From an uncultured Bacteroidota bacterium (lineage in GTDB: Bacteria > Bacteroidota > Bacteroidia > Bacteroidales > CAIWKO01), in NCBI GenBank assembly GCA_937934705.1, contig CALGYY010000057.1, positions 1 through 8,259 on the forward strand: DNA of 8,259 nucleotides. Direction: 5' to 3'. Below, piece after piece: positions 1-7,568 of this stretch. Both the position numbers and the translations under genes were made by a program. The notes under the pieces were generated by a model, which saw only the letters and a program-made list of their open reading frames with translations, had not been told where the DNA came from and did no database searches. How positions within the stretch are numbered: position 1 is the first letter of the stretch; the number at the start of each line of letters is the position of its first letter.

Positions 1-3000
1 CAGAACCAGTCGTTGTACATTACCTGATCACACCGATTGTCAACGGATGTTCAGGAACACAGTCTGATGTTGCAGTTACGGTCAATCCTGAGCCTGAGGT
101 TGATCAACCGGAAAATATTGTTGTTTGCCGTGAGTCTACCGTATCTCCTGTCAGTTTCACTTCCCCGAATTCAGGAGGTGTTGTCACATATACCTGGACC
201 AATAATCAGCCTGGCATAGGATTGAATGCCTCTGGATCTGACAATATTCCTTCTTTTAAGGCGCTTAATCCGGGCACTTCACCAATAGTTGCCACCATAG
301 AGGTGACCCCGCATTTTACAAACGGATCAGTCACCTGTGACGGGCCATCAAAAAGCTTTACCATCACTGTCAATCCGGCGGCTCACGTTCATGCTGTTTC
401 CAATCAGGTGTTATGCAATGGTGCACCAACATTACCTGTGACATTTACTACCGACAACACCGGTGGATCCACATCCTTTACATGGACAAATGATCAGCCT
501 GGTATAGGGTTGTCAGCGAACGGGGAAGGAGACATTCCTTCTTTCACCGCTTTAAATACAGGAGACTCACCGGTTCTTGCCACGATATCCGTTTATCCTA
601 AGTTTACTTATGATGGACTTGCATGCGACGGAGTTCCTATCACTTTCACCATAACGGTTGACCCGTCCGCAAAGGTGGTTCCAAGTGTTCTTACACAGAC
701 TATCTGCAACAACGGAACCACAAATATCGTTATAGGAAGTCCCAGTACTTTCAGCAGTGGAGTCATCAAATTCGATTATACGGTTACTGCAACCGGAGGA
801 GTCACAGGTTTTACAACTCCGGTAACAGGTCTGCCGAAGGATTATTTAATTAATGATGTTCTTAACAATCCGACCGATGAAGTTCAGACGGTAACCTATA
901 CTATAGTTCCGGTAACTGCCACCGGCTGCGGATCAGGTCCGGCTACTGTCATAGTAACCGTTAATCCATCACCAAAGGTCGATAAACCGGCAGATATGAT
1001 ACTTTGCGATGATGAAACTTCATCGTCCGTAGTTTTGACTTCACCGACTATAGGCCCAGTATATTTTACATGGACAAATGACACTCCGTCAATCGGCCTT
1101 GCGGCAAGCGGGACAGGGGATATTCCGGCATTTACTGCCACAAATAATTCTGACACTCCTGTTATTGCGACAATAACAATAACTCCTCACTTTAGTTCAG
1201 GATCACTGATCTGTGACGGAAGTCCAAGAACCTTTACAATTACCGTCAATCCGACCCCGAGGATCTATCCTGCACCTGACAACAGCATACAATGCGACAA
1301 TACGCCGGCTAATATCACATTACAGAGTCCCAGCACCTTTACAAGCGGCGATGTCACCTTCAAATATACGGCAACTGCCACGGGTGGAGTTACCGGCTTT
1401 ACCGCAAGTGCAGCAGGTCTTTCAAACGGGCATGTGATAACCGATGTGCTGGTCAATCCGACGGATATGCCGCAGGAAGTTACTTACACAATTGTACCTG
1501 TAAGTCCCACTGGATGCAATGACGGCCCTGCAGTGAGCGTCACAGTTAAGGTAAATCCGACGCCGCGCGTTTATCCTGTTCCTGCAGATACTGAACAGTG
1601 TGACAGCACGGTTACGAATATTGTTCTACAGAGTCCAAGCGTCTTCACAAGCGGAGTTGTGAAGTTCAGGTATACGGCAACGGCTACAGGAGGAGTGACG
1701 GGATTTACCACAGGGGTCACTGATCTGCCGGGTGGTCATATAATATCTGACAGGCTTGTGAATCCGACAGATGCGCCACAGTCTGTTACCTATGTCATCA
1801 CCCCGGTCAGCCCTGCAGGATGTGCCGATGGACCTTCAGTCGATGTGACAGTGACAGTAAATCCGACACCGAGGATATATCCTGTTCCGGCAAATACTAT
1901 TCAATGTGACAATACAGCCACAAATATTCTACTTCAGAGTCCGAGCACCTTTACCAGCGGAGATGTTACCTTCAGGTATACAGCAACTTCTACGGGGGGA
2001 GTTACAGGCTTTACAGCAAGTGCAACAGGTCTTCCTGCCGGCCATGTCATTTCAGATGTGCTTGTCAATCCGACTGATTCACCACAGGATGTAACATATA
2101 CCATATTCCCGGTAAGTCCTTCAGGGTGCAATGAGGGACGGGCTGTTCATGTTACGGTTACTGTAAATCCGACGCCCCGTATTTTCCCGGTGCCTGCCAG
2201 CACTGTACAATGCGACAGCACTGCCACGAATATTAAGCTTCAGGGCCCTGCTTTATTTACGAGCGGCAGCCTTACGTTCAGTTTTACAGCTGCCTCACCG
2301 GGCGGTATTACAGGTTTTACCCCGTCGGCCACCGGATTACCAAATGGCCATATCATTACTGATCTCCTCGTGAACCCGACAGATGCACCGCAGGATGTGA
2401 TTTACACTATTACTCCTCTCAGTCCCGGTGGTTGTGCAAGTGGTTTGCCGGTCAATGTTACGGTAACAGTCAATCCTACACCAAGGGTAAACCCTGTTCC
2501 AATTAATTCTGTTCAGTGCGACAGTACCCAGACAAATATCACGCTGCACAGTCCAAGCATCTTTACAAGCGGTGAAATAACGTTCAAATATTCTGCAACA
2601 GCTACCGGCGGATTAATTGGCTTTACACCATCGGCGACAGGGTTGCCGCAAAATCATATAATTACAGATAATCTAATAAATCTCACCGATTCTCCGCAGG
2701 TTGTAACCTACAGAGTAACACCCGTAAGCCCGGTGGGATGTGTTGATGGTCCGGCCGTTACATTCACGGTAACCGTCAATCCGACCCCGAGGATCTATCC
2801 TGCACCAGGCAACAGCATACAATGCGACAATACGCCGGTGAATATCACTTTACAGAGCCCCAGCGCCTTTACAAGCGGCGATGTCACCTTCAAATATACG
2901 GCAACTGCCACGGGTGGAGTTACCGGCTTTACCGCAAGTGCAGCAGGTCTTTCAAACGGGCATGTGATAACCGATGTGCTGGTCAATCCGACGGATATGC

Positions 3001-6000
3001 CGCAGGAAGTTACTTACACAATTGTACCTGTAAGTCCCACTGGATGCAATGACGGCCCTGCAGTGAGCGTCACAGTTAAGGTAAATCCGACGCCGCGCGT
3101 TTATCCTGTTCCTGCAGATACTGAACAGTGTGACAGCACGGTTACGAATATTGTTCTACAGAGTCCAAGCGTCTTCACAAGCGGAGTTGTGAAGTTCAGG
3201 TATACGGCAACGGCTACAGGAGGAGTGACGGGATTTACCACAGGGGTCACTGATCTGCCGGGTGGTCATATAATATCTGACAGGCTTGTGAATCCGACAG
3301 ATGCGCCACAGTCTGTTACCTATGTCATCACCCCGGTCAGCCCTGCAGGATGTGCCGATGGACCTTCAGTCGATGTGACAGTGACAGTAAATCCGACACC
3401 GAGGATATATCCTGTTCCGGCAAATACTATTCAATGTGACAATACAGCCACAAATATTCTACTTCAGAGTCCGAGCACCTTTACTTCAGGTTTGGTAACA
3501 ATAAACTTTACAGCATCGGCACCTGATGGTCTTACAGGGTTTACACCATCGGCAAACGGCCTCCCTGCCGGATCTGTGATTTCTGATATCCTTGTCAATT
3601 CCACAGATGCCCCGCTGGTGGTTACCTACACTCTTGTTCCTGTCAGCGGCGTTGCATGTAACAATGGCCCGTCGGTCTCATTCACTGTAACGGTAAATCC
3701 AACTCCGCGTGCTACTCCTGTTAATGTTAAACCCGCAATCTGTTATGCAGACAACACCCAGATAACACTTGCTTCTCCAACGATAATGACTTCAGGAGAG
3801 ATAAAATTTGATTATACAATATCGATCCCGTCGGGCGTCACAGGAAATTCTGTTCCGGGAAGCAACATGAACCAGGGTGATGTTCTGTCATTTCAATACA
3901 GAAACTATAATGATACTGTCCAGTCTGTTCTTTTCCACATAACTCCCAAAGTTTCCGGATTAAGCTGTCCGGAGGGAAATCCCGTCATACAGGAAGTTGA
4001 ACTTCATCCGAAGCCTGCCAGGGGAATAACAATAACGAAGCCGTTTACATGTGAGGCAGGTACAGGGCTTGCAGCTCTGAGGGCTGTGCTTTCAAGAGGT
4101 GCCGGACCCTTTGAACTTTTATGGCGCGGGCCTGTCGGTTATACAAAGGAAGATTCAGTTGAGATAAAGAATCTTTATGCAGGTTACTATACTCTTAATG
4201 TAACTGATAATCTGGGCTGTAATGGTGATACCGCGATCAATATCGCAAACCTGAGCGCTTCACCAAGGATAATACCGCTGCCCGTGTTGCCGAATATTCA
4301 TGTTTCATGTCCTGGAGGAGATGATGGCACTGCCCGTATCTATGTAAGAGACGGGATCACATTTCCATATTCCTACGAGCTTATCAGAAATGATAATGAA
4401 GTTATAGTTACAGGAGTGTTTTCCGGAAACTATGATCCGGTAGACGCCACTACCTACAGGGTTTGTACAGGGCTGAGATCAGGTCAGTATAAGCTTGTAA
4501 TACATGATATCAATGGCTGTGAGACAATCAGGACTGGTGAGCTAAGGGAGCCTGACCCGATTGCGGTAACATTTAATGTAAGTAATTATAACGGATCCGG
4601 TGTTTCCTGCCGCGGCTACAGCGATGGATCTGCAGAGGCTGTAGTAACGGGAGGCAATGGCGGATACAGTTACTTCTGGTATCCGGCATCCGGATCGCTG
4701 ACGGTAAGCACTGACTCAAGATTGCTTGACAGTATTCCGGCCGGGAAATATTACGTCAGGATAACCGACCTTTTAGGTTGCATGAAAACCGACAGCGTGA
4801 CTCTTACAGATCCTCCTGGGATGATCCTTTCAGGTTATGAGCTTTCGCATTCAAATGACAATAACTTCCAGATCTCCTGCTTTGGTGCAGCCGATGGATA
4901 CATAAAGCTTGACATAACCGGTGGATCCGGAAATTACACATACCTGTGGGTGGGGCCTGACGGATATTCAGCAATAACCAGGGATATCTCAGGCTTAAAG
5001 GCGGGTAACTATACCTCTACAGTAACGGATATTAACGGATGCATTCTTATGCCTCAGCCGTCGTACAACCTTCTCCAGCCCGGTCAGCTTACAGTAAGCC
5101 TGGAAGGTTCGACATCCGTTGACGGGTCAAATAATATAAACTGCTCAGGCGGGACGGGTTCTGTCGTCGTGACGGTTACGGGAGGCAGTATCGGAAATTA
5201 TAATTACACCTGGAGTACATCTGACGGAGGAGGTATTGTTACCGGACAGGGTAACCAGAATGCCCTAAGGGCAGGGACCTATCATCTCCAGGTGACAGAT
5301 CTGAACGGATGCTCAGCATCAGCGGAAATTACACTGACCGAACCTCCTCCGATGGTAACAGAGCTGATACCGTCACATATAACCTGCCAGGCTTCAGGAT
5401 TTGACAATGGAGCAATGAATCTCAATATTTCGGGAGGCATCGGACCTTATTCATATCTGTGGTCGACGGGAGAAATGACACAGGATATCTCAGGGCTTAC
5501 GGAAGGATATTATTCCGTGACAGTTACAGATGCGAACGGATGCATTAAGACCGATTCAGCAAGGGTAAATTTGCCTCCTCCACTGTCATACAACAGTCAG
5601 ATATCTGATTACAATGGATTCAACATAAGTTGTTTTGGCAGAACCGACGGATATATACGGATAACACCGTCAAGCGGTACACCACCATATGTTTTCAACT
5701 GGCAGGGTCCTGACGGATTTTCGGCAACTACAAATGAAATTTCAAACCTCCGGGCCGGGGAATATATCCTGTCAGTAACCGACAGGAATTTCTGCTCGGC
5801 AATCGATACAATTGAAATTACACAACCTGGAAGATTCGGGATGACAGTTGACCTTTCCCAAAGCGTTACGGGTGATCATAATATAAATTGTTTCGGCCAG
5901 AAAACAGGATCGATATCAGTAATGGCTGTGAACAATGCCGGTCCGGTGGAATATCTGTGGTCCGACGGAGAAATTGGCTCGGCAAGAACAGACCTTAAGG

Positions 6001-6578
6001 CTGGCAGTTATAAAGTCATTATTAAGGATTCGAACGGGTGCTCTGCCGATTCATCAATAACTCTTACCCAGCCGCAGCCTATAAGGATGTCGTTTGCCAC
6101 TACCCAGCCATTCTGTGCCGACAAGCCTGATGGCACCATCACTCTTACAGTAGACGGAGGTGCAGACACTCAATATTCATATTTATGGTCCGACAATTCG
6201 ACATCGCAGAATATCTCAAATGCTGTAAGCGGACTTTATACCGTGGCAGTTACTGATGCAAACGGGTGTACAGTCAGTGATTCCGTTTTGTTAAGATCCG
6301 CGAATGAAATATGTCTGGATATACCAAATGCAATATCCCCGAATGGCGACCTTATAAATGATGTCTGGAATATCGGTCTCCGTGATCTCTATCCCGAGAT
6401 GGAGGTAAGCATTTTCAACAGATGGGGCGAGCTTGTCTGGAAATCGGAGAAGGGATACCCTGTTCCTTGGGATGGCAGGAGCAAAGGAGCGCTTCTTCCG
6501 ATGGATTCATATCATTATACAATCAACCTGCATAATGGCTCAAGGATAATTATAGGTCATATTACTATTGTGAAATAG
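1..6578 (+). CDS. Giant T9SS-exported modular surface adhesin (PKD-like and SprB repeats, CHU_C C-terminal domain), 5' partial
   Basis: Probable cell-surface adhesin, carried across the outer membrane by the type IX secretion system. The frame is open from base 3 to the TAG at 6576-6578, giving 2191 visible residues (residue number equals codon start divided by 3). Residues 1-33 end one PKD-like unit. PKD-like units fill residues 34-1340, SprB-type repeats about 1341-2103, and a gliding-associated C-terminal domain 2104-2191. A TTG at 222 can be read as a start, but it encodes the Leu of the conserved GIGL motif in mid-unit, and matching repeat sequence continues upstream to base 3. The true start and signal peptide therefore lie outside the window. 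Nearly every module has two cysteines at fixed places. The PorP/SprF-like gene follows after 11 bases. By analogy with SprB of Flavobacterium johnsoniae it may serve gliding or attachment; this is inferred, and the ligand is unknown. The family assignment is firm, the exact function is not. Confidence 0.93.
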   Translation, partial: EPVVVHYLITPIVNGCSGTQSDVAVTVNPEPEVDQPENIVVCRESTVSPVSFTSPNSGGVVTYTWTNNQPGIGLNASGSDNIPSFKALNPGTSPIVATIEVTPHFTNGSVTCDGPSKSFTITVNPAAHVHAVSNQVLCNGAPTLPVTFTTDNTGGSTSFTWTNDQPGIGLSANGEGDIPSFTALNTGDSPVLATISVYPKFTYDGLACDGVPITFTITVDPSAKVVPSVLTQTICNNGTTNIVIGSPSTFSSGVIKFDYTVTATGGVTGFTTPVTGLPKDYLINDVLNNPTDEVQTVTYTIVPVTATGCGSGPATVIVTVNPSPKVDKPADMILCDDETSSSVVLTSPTIGPVYFTWTNDTPSIGLAASGTGDIPAFTATNNSDTPVIATITITPHFSSGSLICDGSPRTFTITVNPTPRIYPAPDNSIQCDNTPANITLQSPSTFTSGDVTFKYTATATGGVTGFTASAAGLSNGHVITDVLVNPTDMPQEVTYTIVPVSPTGCNDGPAVSVTVKVNPTPRVYPVPADTEQCDSTVTNIVLQSPSVFTSGVVKFRYTATATGGVTGFTTGVTDLPGGHIISDRLVNPTDAPQSVTYVITPVSPAGCADGPSVDVTVTVNPTPRIYPVPANTIQCDNTATNILLQSPSTFTSGDVTFRYTATSTGGVTGFTASATGLPAGHVISDVLVNPTDSPQDVTYTIFPVSPSGCNEGRAVHVTVTVNPTPRIFPVPASTVQCDSTATNIKLQGPALFTSGSLTFSFTAASPGGITGFTPSATGLPNGHIITDLLVNPTDAPQDVIYTITPLSPGGCASGLPVNVTVTVNPTPRVNPVPINSVQCDSTQTNITLHSPSIFTSGEITFKYSATATGGLIGFTPSATGLPQNHIITDNLINLTDSPQVVTYRVTPVSPVGCVDGPAVTFTVTVNPTPRIYPAPGNSIQCDNTPVNITLQSPSAFTSGDVTFKYTATATGGVTGFTASAAGLSNGHVITDVLVNPTDMPQEVTYTIVPVSPTGCNDGPAVSVTVKVNPTPRVYPVPADTEQCDSTVTNIVLQSPSVFTSGVVKFRYTATATGGVTGFTTGVTDLPGGHIISDRLVNPTDAPQSVTYVITPVSPAGCADGPSVDVTVTVNPTPRIYPVPANTIQCDNTATNILLQSPSTFTSGLVTINFTASAPDGLTGFTPSANGLPAGSVISDILVNSTDAPLVVTYTLVPVSGVACNNGPSVSFTVTVNPTPRATPVNVKPAICYADNTQITLASPTIMTSGEIKFDYTISIPSGVTGNSVPGSNMNQGDVLSFQYRNYNDTVQSVLFHITPKVSGLSCPEGNPVIQEVELHPKPARGITITKPFTCEAGTGLAALRAVLSRGAGPFELLWRGPVGYTKEDSVEIKNLYAGYYTLNVTDNLGCNGDTAINIANLSASPRIIPLPVLPNIHVSCPGGDDGTARIYVRDGITFPYSYELIRNDNEVIVTGVFSGNYDPVDATTYRVCTGLRSGQYKLVIHDINGCETIRTGELREPDPIAVTFNVSNYNGSGVSCRGYSDGSAEAVVTGGNGGYSYFWYPASGSLTVSTDSRLLDSIPAGKYYVRITDLLGCMKTDSVTLTDPPGMILSGYELSHSNDNNFQISCFGAADGYIKLDITGGSGNYTYLWVGPDGYSAITRDISGLKAGNYTSTVTDINGCILMPQPSYNLLQPGQLTVSLEGSTSVDGSNNINCSGGTGSVVVTVTGGSIGNYNYTWSTSDGGGIVTGQGNQNALRAGTYHLQVTDLNGCSASAEITLTEPPPMVTELIPSHITCQASGFDNGAMNLNISGGIGPYSYLWSTGEMTQDISGLTEGYYSVTVTDANGCIKTDSARVNLPPPLSYNSQISDYNGFNISCFGRTDGYIRITPSSGTPPYVFNWQGPDGFSATTNEISNLRAGEYILSVTDRNFCSAIDTIEITQPGRFGMTVDLSQSVTGDHNINCFGQKTGSISVMAVNNAGPVEYLWSDGEIGSARTDLKAGSYKVIIKDSNGCSADSSITLTQPQPIRMSFATTQPFCADKPDGTITLTVDGGADTQYSYLWSDNSTSQNISNAVSGLYTVAVTDANGCTVSDSVLLRSANEICLDIPNAISPNGDLINDVWNIGLRDLYPEMEVSIFNRWGELVWKSEKGYPVPWDGRSKGALLPMDSYHYTINLHNGSRIIIGHITIVK
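102..1265 (+). repeat. Mixed block of four PKD-like units (short, short, long, short)
   Basis: Four protein-level repeats inside the adhesin, delimited by the recurring VNPxPxV/I linker. Units at 102-389, 390-677 and 981-1265 are a short type of 96, 96 and 95 residues, with the signatures TWTNxxPxIGL, DIPxF and CDG. The unit at 678-980 is a long type of 101 residues, with GGVTGFT, NPTD and TGCGSG, and resembles the units of the downstream array. The partial unit at 1-101 ends in the long-type pattern. Each unit has one Cys near its start and one near its end. The units are clearly diverged at DNA level, unlike parts of the next block. They are most likely Ig-like beta-sandwich domains forming a stalk, which is inferred from family resemblance. 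Confidence 0.85.
1242..1954 (+). repeat. Near-identical direct repeat, copy 1
   Basis: This 713-base segment matches 2772-3484 at a constant offset of 1530 bases (five units). By eye there are seven differences, at 1277, 1279, 1309, 1310, 1319, 1328 and 1335. From 1336 to 1954 the two copies are identical for 619 bases, third codon positions included. The seven differences give three amino-acid changes (D/G, A/V, T/A). The match ends abruptly at both sides: at 1241 going left, and after 1954 going right, where copy 1 reads CAGCGG and copy 2 reads TTCAGG. Confidence 0.95.
1266..3713 (+). repeat. Eight tandem 306-base PKD-like units
   Basis: Eight consecutive units start at 1266, 1572, 1878, 2184, 2490, 2796, 3102 and 3408, each exactly 306 bases (102 residues) with no length variation. 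Each typically opens with YPxP or a variant and a C about ten residues in. It continues through QSPSxFTSG, GGVTGFT, LVNPTD, VTYxIxPVS and a second Cys, and closes with VNPTPRV/I/A. By hand count, units one and two share 69 of 102 residues. The sixth unit nearly repeats the first, the seventh is identical in DNA to the second, and the eighth starts as a copy of the third and then diverges. The array most likely forms a rigid extended stalk of Ig-like domains. Confidence 0.92.
2772..3484 (+). repeat. Near-identical direct repeat, copy 2
   Basis: Partner of 1242-1954, in the same orientation and reading frame. The exact part is 2866-3484. It covers most of the unit at 2796-3101, all of the unit at 3102-3407 (identical to 1572-1877), and the first 77 bases of the unit at 3408-3713. 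Past 3484 that last unit reads SGLVTINFTASAPDG instead of the SGDVTFRYTATSTGG of its counterpart, so it looks chimeric. Confidence 0.95.
3714..4022 (+). repeat. Divergent terminal PKD-like unit
   Basis: A last, 103-residue unit of the long PKD-like type, much diverged from the array. It keeps the first Cys (AICYAD), the TSGEIKFDYT strand, a GVTG turn, a degenerate form of the VTYxIxP strand (SVLFHITP) and the second Cys (LSCPEG). It ends in HPKPAR where the others end in VNPTPR. It marks the change from the PKD-like stalk to the SprB-type repeats, and its divergence suggests that it does not take part in the sequence exchange seen in the array. Confidence 0.75.
4023..6311 (+). repeat. About nine SprB-type repeats
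   Basis: Protein-level repeats of about 75-103 residues, which I divide at roughly 4023, 4254, 4563, 4824, 5088, 5355, 5586, 5835 and 6084. The shared pattern is an opening ISCFGxxDG or variant, then a GG(S/N)G turn, YSYLWS or variant, ISGLxAGxY, VTDxNGC, and a closing LTxPPP or variant. This is the pattern of the SprB repeat family (Pfam PF13573) found in Bacteroidota adhesins and gliding proteins. The repeats have diverged at DNA level and show no recent copies. The second (4254-4562) is the longest and oddest, with an extra Cys encoded at 4464-4466. Boundaries are approximate. Confidence 0.88.
6312..6575 (+). other. Gliding-motility-associated C-terminal domain (CHU_C, T9SS type B sorting signal)
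   Basis: The last 88 residues of the adhesin contain, in order, IPNAISPNGDLINDVW, a variable segment, VSIFNRWGELVW, PWDGRSKG, a YHYTINL strand and a closing GHITIVK. These are hallmarks of the CHU_C / gliding-motility C-terminal family (PF13585, TIGR04131). In known T9SS substrates this domain directs export across the outer membrane and surface placement. All the usual motifs are present and the stop codon follows at once, so the 3' end of the gene is intact. Confidence 0.95.
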
Positions 6579-6589
6579 TTAACAATAAA

Positions 6590-6646
6590 GTGAAAAAACT
6601 GGCATTTATATTGGTTTCCGTTCTCTGCAGCATATCTCTTGCAGGG
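6590..6646 (+). other. Signal peptide of the PorP/SprF-like protein
   Basis: The first 19 residues have two lysines after the initiator, a hydrophobic stretch of about 14, and a small-residue end (SLAG) before QQLPLYSQ. This fits Sec signal peptidase I. There is no Cys at the cleavage point, so it does not look like a lipoprotein. The exact cleavage site is inferred from the family, where the mature protein usually begins with Q. Confidence 0.75.
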
Positions 6647-7564
6647 CAGCAGCTGCCATTATACAGCCAGTACCTTTACAATAAGTTCCTTATAAACCCC
6701 GCTGTTGCAGGAAGCGATGGCTATACAAGCATTAATATGACAGCCCGCGAACAATGGGCAGGGTATTCCGGTGCGCCGAGAACATTTTCATTCAGCGCCC
6801 AGGCGCGTATGCTTAAACGAAGCTCTGTTGTCAAAAGCAGGGCACACGGTAATATTTACCGCCCAAAAACTGACGGTAAAATAGGATTCGGAGGTTATGT
6901 ATTCAGTGACAAGAATGGTCTTGTACAAAGAACGGGTTTCCAGGCATCATATTCCTATCATATGTGGGTTCAGAACAATACGCAGGTTTCGATGGGACTT
7001 GCAGTAACAGGATATCATTTCAAAATAAATGAAAAGGAAATTGACTTTGAAGATCCCAATGAACCGTGGATGAACAATGAATTGAGGCGTGGTATTTTTG
7101 TGCCTGATGCCGATTTTGGTATTTATGTTCTGAATCCAAGATTCAATTTCGGATTCTCAACTGAGCAGCTTTTCGGAGCTGCTGCCAAAATAGGTCCTGA
7201 AGCCTACAGGAATTTCAGGATGGATCGCCATTATTACCTAAGCGGATCCTACAGTTTTGAAAACGGGAACAGGTCAGAGATACAGCCCTCGGCCCTGGTG
7301 ATGATGTCGGAGCAGATGAAGCCTGTTGCAGATATCGGCCTAACATATATTTATAACCAGAGTTTATGGGCCGGATTGTCATACAGAACAAGCAAGGCCA
7401 TCATCGCAAATATCGGCTTTACATATACGAATATATATTTTGGTTATGCGTTTGACTTTACCCTGCAGGAGATACAGCGCGTAACTTATGGGACTCATGA
7501 GCTTACAGTGGCTGTCAGATTCGGTGACAGCGCCAGGAAATACAGGTGGCTCGACAGGTATTGA
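6590..7564 (+). CDS. PorP/SprF family T9SS-associated outer-membrane protein
   Basis: Predicted outer-membrane partner that helps secrete or anchor the adhesin encoded just upstream. It has 324 residues, close to the usual family size. The N-terminus is a signal peptide: MKK, a hydrophobic core (LAFILVSVLCSISL), and probable cleavage after LAG. The mature start QQLPLYSQYLYNKFLINP, followed by AVAGSDGY and REQWAGYSGAPRTFSFS, is the classic PorP/SprF signature (PF11751, TIGR03519). The rest alternates short aromatic-rich strands and turns, as expected for a beta-barrel. The start is GTG, chosen because it gives a complete signal peptide; the first in-frame ATG falls near residue 49, past the signature. 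No clear Shine-Dalgarno sequence is seen, as is common in this phylum. The gene lies 11 bases after the adhesin stop, too close for its own promoter there, so cotranscription is likely. In F. johnsoniae, SprF is needed for SprB export; the same role here is inferred. Confidence 0.93.
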   Translation: MKKLAFILVSVLCSISLAGQQLPLYSQYLYNKFLINPAVAGSDGYTSINMTAREQWAGYSGAPRTFSFSAQARMLKRSSVVKSRAHGNIYRPKTDGKIGFGGYVFSDKNGLVQRTGFQASYSYHMWVQNNTQVSMGLAVTGYHFKINEKEIDFEDPNEPWMNNELRRGIFVPDADFGIYVLNPRFNFGFSTEQLFGAAAKIGPEAYRNFRMDRHYYLSGSYSFENGNRSEIQPSALVMMSEQMKPVADIGLTYIYNQSLWAGLSYRTSKAIIANIGFTYTNIYFGYAFDFTLQEIQRVTYGTHELTVAVRFGDSARKYRWLDRY

Positions 7565-7568
7565 CAGC

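Noticed and set aside
37..219. Short plus-strand open frame of 60 codons
   Set aside because: It lies in another frame over the adhesin coding sequence and its product shows no recognisable domain.
222..224. TTG as the start of the large adhesin gene
   Set aside because: It encodes the Leu of the conserved GIGL motif in mid-unit. The 73 codons upstream are open and continue the repeat pattern, including the VNPEPEV linker at 81-101.
896..1156. Antisense open frame of 86 codons
   Set aside because: It is a shadow of the repeat coding sequence. Low-complexity composition of the adhesin keeps the opposite strand open.
1265..2986. Antisense open frames recurring at 1265-1456, 1934-2131 and 2795-2986 with similar products
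   Set aside because: They recur only because the sense-strand units are copies of each other. They sit at the same phase of the 306-base unit and have no independent support.
1213..3052. Other short open frames inside the array (plus strand 1213-1437, 1906-2094, 2822-3052; minus strand 2337-2549)
   Set aside because: They overlap the adhesin in other frames and resemble no known protein.
1242..3484. Mobile element or composite transposon bounded by the direct repeats
   Set aside because: The repeats are in-frame coding units of the adhesin. There is no transposase, terminal inverted repeat or target-site duplication.
1266..3713. CRISPR array or non-coding satellite
   Set aside because: The period is 306 bases with one open frame throughout and conserved protein motifs. 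There are no short repeats separated by unique spacers.
6579..6589. Promoter or terminator between the adhesin and the PorP/SprF-like gene
   Set aside because: Eleven bases cannot hold a Bacteroidota -33/-7 promoter, and no hairpin is present.
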